NCBI GenBank assembly: GCA_009760855.2
Contig: WPIO01000496.1
Coordinates: 1-36,351 of the forward strand
DNA length: 36,351 nt
Source: Cristatella mucedo
Taxonomy: Eukaryota > Bryozoa > Phylactolaemata > Cristatellidae
Reading direction: 5' to 3'
The notes under the pieces were generated by a model. The model saw nothing but the letters and a program-made list of their open reading frames with translations, was not told where the DNA came from and did no database searches. Within the stretch, counting starts at the first letter, position 1; every line of letters begins with the position of its first letter. The position numbers were made by a program, and so were the translations under genes. Shown in pieces: positions 30,483-36,351 of the stretch.

Positions 30483-30871
30483 TAACTGCAATCGTGCCGC
30501 CGGTGTACCACGGTCGATCGCCGCTCGACCTCTGGATTGAACGCTTCGATGCCTGTGCGTCGGCAAATGGCTGGGACGAGGCATCTTGTACGAGCAAGGT
30601 ACAAGCGTTTCTAGCGGGTGACGCGCTCATCGTACATCTGGTACTGGAAAGAGGGAAGCGAACGATAAAAGAAGTAAAGGAAGCATTAGATGAGATGTTC
30701 TCGCCAGAGGAGAGCCGTGGTGAGTACTGCCGAGAAAGTGCAGTGTCTGTGGATGCGCTCGTGCTTTGGCGACGTAGCCCGCACTGCCCTAACACCGCAG
30801 GGCCCCACCAGACGCACCTCATGGAAACGGGAGCATGGCTCTTGCGGCTGGTCGGGGGCCTGCGGGCCTGA
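30479..30871 (+). pseudogene. gag remnant of the gypsy-type element
   Basis: The ATG at 30479 overlaps the primer site. The first 90 codons or so are intact: LDLWIERFDACASANGW, KVQAFLAGDALIVHLVLE and TIKEVKEALDEMF. This is the capsid-type pattern of Ty3/gypsy gag, with W-(I/L)-x-x-(F)-x-A…G-W-(D)…L-x-G-x-A and a helical stretch. After about 30720 the frame is broken; in another frame QCLWMRSCFGDVAR and a cysteine just after resemble a CCHC zinc knuckle in which the His is Asp. Capsid to knuckle is much shorter than normal, so the middle is deleted. Not functional. Confidence 0.72.
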
Positions 30872-31059
30872 GTCCTAGAGAGTCCCCTGTGCGGGACCCG
30901 CAACGCTTCGCGGACTTCGCAAAGCACGTTCGTCTGTGCGCCGACTTGTCGTCGTCGGCGACAAAACTGTATCAGCATATGGTCGACAAGCGGTTCGCGG
31001 CGCGTCCACGAATTAGTGAAGAGGCTGCCCGCCGCTGTATACCGGACCGTACGGTCGCA

Positions 31060-31290
31060 GCGGCACGACTTCCAGCGGCTCTGCAATCCAGTTCCCGTTC
31101 GGGGCCCTTGGACAGCGCGACAACGTTGTTACATGTAGGGCAGATATGTGGCGCGCATAACTTTCTTCTCGTTGAAGAGACCTCGTCGTTGACATGATCT
31201 GGGAACCGGATCTTTTAATCCTCACTGATGGCTCAAATTGCAATTCAAGATCCTCAAGGAGGTTGCTCACTCAAATTGCAATGGCCTGAT
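31060..31290 (+). pseudogene. Aspartic protease remnant of the gypsy-type pol
   Basis: Translation with frame changes gives VGQICGAHNFLLVEE, then VDMI near a G-(T)-D-L-L-like block and LILTDG. This order resembles the second half of retropepsins in Ty3/gypsy elements (H-x-F-L-V-(V/L)-x-D/E … I-L-G-x-D-(F/L)-L). The catalytic D-(S/T)-G is not visible. Single-base indels break the frame at several places. No convincing reverse transcriptase, RNase H or integrase follows before 32251. Confidence 0.5.
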
Positions 31291-32251
31291 TGCAATCGCT
31301 CTGCGAGTCTGTCTCGACCTTTGCGTTCGTGCTTGGGCCATGCATTCCGACCTCGGGCGCCGAGCTGCATCAGTAGCTGAACCCGCCAAGTGAGGACTGC
31401 TATCGTTTCCTCGTCGAGTTTCTGCGGTAGCAGATTTTGCGTCGAACCTCAGAGTGATGCGGCAGGCGAGACCGCGTTTTTGAAAGCTGGCGTGTGTAGC
31501 CCAAACAGGAGGGGCCGTTCAAGTCCCCCGCAGCCATCACGCGTTGGCCTATCGTCATTCCATTATCGGCTGTCGCAAAGGATGTGTGGCCAGCTAAACT
31601 GGTCTGACGGCGTCCTATAACGCGGTATTTTCGCCTCCACCTGGAGCCGATATAGATTACCTTAGTGGCGCGGCGATCCGCCGCTCCGGCGGAAGAACTG
31701 GCTCAGTACGACATCTACGAGTGAACTGCGTCCACCACGGCGTAGAATCTGGACGTACGACTGACTATGTAGACCACGCATATTGGGGGGCAATATGAGC
31801 CGAGCCTCGATGCGATAATGCTGTCATGTCGGGTATATCCAATAATCGGGTTACAGGGCACAGCTCGCTAACTGTCCCCGCTGGTAACCGAATAACCTGT
31901 AGGACGTCCGTGGGACATGGGTAGTTCTGTAGACTATCTAAGGTTGCCATATCACCGTCGCGCGGCCGCGATATACTATTTGGGTATGCAGGGACAGCTT
32001 CACGATGGCCTCGAGGCCGTGCCTTGCGAGACATGACCATCGTGCGATGACATTCGGACGGCCTCTGTTAAGCCATTGTCATTCGTTTTGGCAGGGCGCA
32101 CTTTCTTCACTCTGATCCATTAGCAGGTGCAAATTTCGAGGCTTGAGTAGTACCAACTGTCTCTGCAATGCTTCGGCTACGCAAGAACGCTGAATGCGCC
32201 TGGTTACCACCATCAGGGCGACTGCTCGGTGGCTGCAGGAGCCACACACTG
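31291..32251. other. Unassigned sequence inside the LTR element or between elements
   Basis: A minus-strand frame at 31765-32040 contains LQNYPCPTDVLQVIRL, faintly like the gypsy RT–RNase H connection (…YP-x-P-x-(T/S)-V…), but too weak to call. Nothing else is recognisable. If the two LTR-like copies belong to one element, its pol is mostly gone or scrambled here. Confidence 0.35.
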
Positions 32252-32431
32252 GTGAGCCGTCCTGTTCACACTAGCTAAGGCAGGTTGCTTTCACGACCTC
32301 GGTTCCCTGAAGTCGTGGGTTCGATTCCTGCTGTGGTGTTCTTTATCTGCCACTGTGCAGCGTCGTTATGCCGTAAAGGCTCTCTCTGTCGCTATATAAA
32401 AAAAGCGTTATCAGCTAGATTTATTTATTTA
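32252..32431 (+). mobile_element. SINE, family A, with many small indels
   Basis: GTGAGCCGTCC head, ggttgctttcacgacctcgg, GTGGGTTCGATTCCTGCTGT B box, gccgtaaaggctctctctgtcgctatataaaaa and tagatttatttattt. Compared with the copy at 29959 most differences are one-base insertions and deletions. Confidence 0.8.
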
Positions 32432-32581
32432 ACGCGAACGCTACTTACCACTGCGCGAACCTATGCCTACACGCAGCCGGCAGGCACGTGCAGTGCCATC
32501 TACCCTGGCTTTTGGTTCGCTCCTCATGCCGGACCGCTCTGCATCAAGCTAGCGGGCCACCACCCGTGCCTTCTCAGCCTG

Positions 32582-32776
32582 AGGATGCCGTGATGGGCAC
32601 ATATAAGTATGCGGTTGCTTGCGGGCACGATCGCTCGGGTCACGAGTTCGGGGTTCGATTCCTGCGTGGCGATCCTTTATCGCCACACTGCAAGCGGTGA
32701 GGATAGCCGTAAAGGCTCTTCCAGGCTCGCTATGAACAAAGACGGCTGTTTAATCCAGCTCGGATTTATTTATTTA
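32582..32776 (+). mobile_element. SINE, family A, with many small indels
   Basis: Recognisable blocks: gccgtgatgggcacatataa, gcggttgcttgcgggcacga, GGGGTTCGATTCCTGC B box, gatcctttatcgccacactg, ataGCCGTAAAGGCTCTTCC, ggctgtttaatccagct and a (TTTA)n tail. Again the changes against the reference copy are mainly one- or two-base indels. Confidence 0.8.
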
Positions 32777-32980
32777 GGTTGGCTGCGAGCCGCCGTGCTT
32801 GCCACTCGCTGACTGAAATGCTCGCCGACTCTGAGAGCTCGTTGATGCCAGCTTTCTCCAGTGCCTGCCGAGAAGCGCAGCGTGCCGGCGCCAATCCGAC
32901 CCCCGCCCGACATAATCCGTCCAGAGATCCGGTGTGGCTGTGGTGATGCCGACCGAGGGCAAGCTCGCACCGTGATGGCT

Positions 32981-32981
<1 letters not shown>

Positions 32982-33074
<93 letters not shown>

Positions 33075-33085
33075 CGGGGGGGGGG

Positions 33086-33137
<52 letters not shown>

Positions 33138-33149
33138 GGGGGGGGGGGG
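32982..33149 (+). repeat. Poly(G) tract, about 168 bases
   Basis: Nearly pure G with only one C (33075) and two As (33088, 33137). G tracts of this length are very rare in genomes and a common artefact of several sequencing chemistries. It ends a few bases before the second LTR-like copy, where a retrotransposon would have its polypurine tract. Confidence 0.95.
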
Positions 33150-33154
33150 AGTTC

Positions 33155-33429
33155 AGAACTTATGCCCCCACCTGCAGCCGATTGTTGAGCAAATTGACAT
33201 CTTGGTGCAGCCTTTGCATGTAATCATGTCCCCACCACAGTTCCCACCACAGATTCACATCCCTTACTTTTTGTATTCACCCTGCTCTTATCTTTACCCC
33301 AACCCTTTTCCTTAATAAATATTGATTCCTTTTTTCCGTCTCTCACTTTTCGCATGCCTCTCCGTCTCTTTGTCTCCTTGATATTCTACCATCAGTTCTT
33401 CTTCCTGCCGGAGACACCGTCACGTAACA
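33155..33429 (+). mobile_element. Second LTR-like copy (diverged, 5' end lost)
   Basis: Parallels 30173-30464 in order: tatgcccccacctgcagc, gattgttgagcaaattgaca, cttggtgcagcctttg, ccaccacag…cacatcccttac, AATAAA (33314-33319), then gccggagacaccgtcacgtaaca. The first 35-45 bases of the other copy are absent. It could be the 3' LTR of the same element or a solo LTR. What follows (gttagagagttctgg) is only faintly like a primer site. Confidence 0.65.
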
Positions 33430-33699
33430 GTTAGAGAGTTCTGGTGTCATGTTCTTCGGCGGGGGACTACAGCGGAAAGTGATATTTAGGGCTTTACACG
33501 CCGGCAAACGTTCTTTAGCTCAGCGCTCACGATGAATGCATTGTTTCCTGCTAAATACTCTCCGGCGACAAATTGCCAAAATAATAAGTCGCTCTTACTG
33601 ACGATACACTAGCCCGTCTACCGCAAAAGAGCCGCCCCAAAACTCCAGGTAAATTTTAAGCAGGAACAAATTGGATGTGCCTCGATGAAGAATTTCTGA

Positions 33700-34994
33700 A
33701 CGATCAGAGGGGTTTACGGACGTCATTTTCGCGCCCCTTTCATCAAACGAGTAAGCTCGATCTGATTTAAATCCGTCCAGCGTGCCGACTCGGCGTCGAT
33801 GGATTTCCATGTGCCGATGGCCTTCGGAATTGTCAAGTGACGTCTCGATTTGCCCTCTAATACTTCGCGGCGTCCAATCCGTGTCGTTTGGGGGTCATGT
33901 CTCAGACATTAGAAGGGTCACCTGTTGGTCCCTCAAGGTCTGTACTTGGTCCCATTGCTGTTCTCCATTTATACACACCTCGGAAAATTGATTAAGGCCA
34001 TGGAATAGATATCACTTCAATTCTGACCGATACTCATTTGTATTGTCATTTAACAAAACCGCCGGATCTGCTGCAGCAACTGAGAACGAAATGCTGCCTT
34101 GCCGATATTCGATCCTTGATGTCGAAAACTTCCTGATTAAATGACGATAAAACCGAACTGCTCCTCATAGACAACCCTAATCGTGTGGCTGAATTAAAAG
34201 GCTTTGCTTTTCTAATAGTGAGCTATTGTGCGAACCTTCCAACCACCTGCTCGTATCTAGGTGTCGTGTTGACAGCTGCTCAAATTTCAAAAGCCCCCTT
34301 CATTCAGAATACTGCCCTCTACAGCTAACCATCACTCCGATCCCCCATCCAAGATTCGAACTAGCTCTTTAGTCCTGCCTCGGCATGATTATTGTAATTC
34401 CCTTTTGCTGGGCTAACCAATAAATCTATCATTCCACTACAGCGGACTATGAATATTCTGCAAGCTGTCTTCAAGTCCCAGCGGTTTGAGCACGTGTACC
34501 CTCTGCTGAAAGAGCTAGTAATAGTTGCCAGTTGTCAAAGGTACAGAGCAAAGTCTTACGCTTAACCCACCAGGCCGCCACGGCTTGGCTACTCGTACTA
34601 CTGAACTGCTGCATCCTTTCAGCCTGTTCGCCGCCCTCGCCCCTGTGTGGAAAAAAATTAGCTGCCCATCCTCCGCTTAAGACATTTCCGACAGAAACCT
34701 TAGCTCTGCATGTCCTATACTGTTGAACTCGCTCCACAATTCCTACGTAACGACATCTACTCTCCACTGCCGACTATGGCCCTCTTTTCAGCGGTCCTGA
34801 ACTGCTACTTCTATGCTACTCACTACCTCAACCTCTCTCCTACTCTGCTATGCTTCCCACTTTCCTCTTTGTTGCGTGAGACTAAGTCTGTTGGTACCGA
34901 ATGCGTACCGAGCCGCTTAGGCTGTGAGTGCGCTATACAAAACTCTCCTGCGTAACACCCACTGGTCTTTATGACTTTGTGGAGTTACTGAAGG
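33700..34994 (+). pseudogene. Decayed L2/CR1-like LINE, plus strand (RT domain to 3' end)
   Basis: In shifting frames: a FGI…L-type block before the palm, SVSFGGHVSDIRRVTC, a GLYLVPLLFSIYT-like remnant of V-P-Q-G-S-V-L-G-P-(L/I)-L-F, THLYCHLT after a damaged F/YxDD box, NDDKTELLLIDNPNRV, YLGVVLTAA and APQFLRNDIYS. It ends with ggctgtgagtgcgctataca and gactttgtggagttac, the terminal sequence also found at 9757 and 14290 in the other orientation. Stops and frameshifts are frequent, so it is inactive. Confidence 0.8.
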
Positions 34995-35440
34995 AGATAC
35001 ATTCATCAAGCGTCGGCTGCCGCTCGATCGACCGGATCGGGTCGCGCTCAGCACCCTCAGTCGCTCAGGACACGTGACTAAACTGCGAGGTTGTGAGGCG
35101 GCTGACCGATACATCGACCGAATTCATCGGCTCAGCACCGCCACGTGATGCTGAGCGAGGCAGTAGTAAAAGAAAGCGCAGCGGAGAATGGGTTTTCGTA
35201 AAAACCTCCGGAGCGCTTTGCGCCGCTCAGTAGCCTATAGAGACAGTTACTGCTCCGGTTGACGGCGTCGGCATTGCGTTAGGCGGAATTCGACAGCATG
35301 GGACAGACGTCAGGCCATCAGCAGACGCCGAGCCGTCAGCACCTGCTCAGCTGCCAGTACCTCGCTCAATACGAGGTCGACGATGGTCAGTACGACAGGG
35401 CGGAGGTAACGGGCAGCCGCCAGCTTCGCCAGCGGCCAGA
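34995..35440. other. Unassigned G/C-rich stretch between LINE pieces
   Basis: No recognisable protein in either strand. It could be the 5' part of the next LINE fragment, but no endonuclease motif is visible. Confidence 0.35.
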
Positions 35441-35442
35441 AC

Positions 35443-35874
35443 TGCAGCGCCCTCGTCGGTTCCTTACCTGATGATCCTTGTGATGATCTAGCCGATCGCT
35501 TCTCTCGATTCTTTGTGCAGAAGATAGACAAAATCAGGGAATCCATCCCTGCGACGACAACCTTCCCACTAGAATGCTGTTCCTCGGTTCCTGGCTGCGC
35601 CTCAATGTCTGCATTTAAACAGGTCACCAGTGACATAGTCCTAAAGCTCGTATCTCAATCAAAGAAGACAACAAGTCCACTGGACCCTATTCCCACTGTC
35701 CTGCTCCTACGTTGCATTGATCTGCTGCTGCCATGCATAACCAACATCGTAATATGTCTGACAGCCTCCAGGTCAGGTCCCAGCTTTTCAAAAAGCTGTA
35801 GTCAGGCCCCTTCTCAGAAAGCCTACACTAGCCATAGGAACTTAAGCAACTACTCGCCCAGTCTCCCTTTGGGG
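35443..35874 (+). pseudogene. L2/CR1-like LINE fragment, left arm of the palindrome
   Basis: DDLADRFSRFFVQKIDKIRE, SAFKQVTSDIVLKLVSQS, KKTTSPLDPIPT, LRCIDLLLPCITNIV, then a frame-damaged FKKAVV-like block and NLSNYSPSLP (N-Y-R-P-V in active elements). This is the segment between endonuclease and RT palm. It duplicates 35926-36351 in inverted orientation. Confidence 0.85.
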
Positions 35875-35925
35875 GACAAAAAGGAGGGGGAGATGGGGGT
35901 TAAGGATTTTGGGTGGGGGTTAAGT

Positions 35926-36351
35926 TGGGAGAAGGGAGGACTGGGCGGTAGTTGCTTAGTTCTCTTGGTCTAGTTGCTTTCTTGAGAAGTGGCCTGACTA
36001 CAGCTTTTTTGAAAGGTGCTGGGACCTGACCTGAGGCTAATGACATATTAATGATGTTGGTTATGCATGGCAGCAGCAGATCAATGCAACGGAGAGCAGA
36101 CAGTGGGAATAGGTCCAGTGGACTTGTTGTCTTCTTTGATTGAGATACGAGCTTTAGGACTATGTCACTGGTGACCTGTTTAAATGCAGACATTGAGGCG
36201 CAGCCAGGAACCGGGAACAGCATTCTAGTGGAAGGTTGTCGTCGCAGGGGATGGATTCCCTGATTTTGCTATCTTCTGCACAAAGAATCGAGAGAAGCGA
36301 TCGGCTAGATCATCACAAGGATCATCAGTAAGGAACGACGAGGCGCTGCAT
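35926..36351 (-). pseudogene. L2/CR1-like LINE fragment, right arm of the palindrome
   Basis: Minus strand reads SAFKQVTSDIVLKLVSQS, KKTTSPLDLFPL, CIDLLLPCITNIINMSLASG, VPAPFKKAVVRPLLKKA and ELSNYRPVLP, cleaner than the left arm in its second half. It stops at the window's last base, so its full extent is unknown. Confidence 0.85.

Noticed and set aside
31765-32040. Minus-strand frame with LQNYPCPTDV, faintly like the gypsy RT–RNase H connection
   Set aside because: Similarity is limited to about ten residues, the expected flanking blocks are missing, and its orientation is opposite to the gag and protease remnants.
32861-33223. Gly-rich open frame of 120 codons
   Set aside because: It is the poly(G) tract read in frame.

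Overview
This is an animal nuclear genome window, not bacterial. Its coding sequence is broken into short exons with GT..AG junctions, and it holds tRNA-derived SINEs, L2/CR1-like LINE fragments, a Ty3/gypsy-type LTR element, a Tc1/mariner relic and long CT, GA and GT microsatellites. The exon proteins are clearly metazoan but very divergent, which points to a fast-evolving invertebrate. A lophotrochozoan or flatworm is my guess; the phylum cannot be fixed from this sequence alone.

One host gene can be recognised: a divergent hyccin (FAM126/HYCC) on the + strand, from about 6.26 kb to at least 24.07 kb and probably to 26.69 kb. I pieced it together by matching translated exons, one after another and mostly in phase, to remembered human hyccin sequence. 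In order they are: two small tentative N-terminal exons (6266-6334, 6372-6444), then 11141-11275, 13707-13751, 17834-17914, 18344-18463, 20010-20105, 22712-22993, 23110-23197, 23855-23963, 24016-24069, and a 3' ORF 25754-26689 that probably encodes the disordered C-terminal tail. The start codon and any 5' exon were not found. Hyccin with TTC7 and EFR3 holds phosphatidylinositol 4-kinase III-alpha at the plasma membrane.

Layout: 1-6.2 kb is noncoding, with SINEs, a hairpin-tailed repeat, a CpG-rich patch and a GT microsatellite. 6.2-26.7 kb is the hyccin gene, with introns full of L2-like LINE pieces, SINEs, simple repeats and a mariner relic. 26.7-29.9 kb is 3' flank with CpG-rich sequence, inverted repeats and CT tracts. 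29.9-36.35 kb is a dense mobile-element cluster: SINEs, a decayed gypsy-type element (LTR, initiator tRNA-Met primer site, gag and protease remnants), a tract of about 170 G, a second LTR-like copy, a decayed LINE, and two near-identical inverted copies of a LINE segment that run to the last base.

I found no CRISPR array, operon, rRNA or functional tRNA gene, and no evidence of a new multi-gene system. The most useful observations are the unannotated-looking divergent hyccin gene with very short introns and insertions in its core, possible one-base frameshifts at A homopolymers, the SINE families, and signs that the last 6 kb contains assembly or sequencing artefacts.
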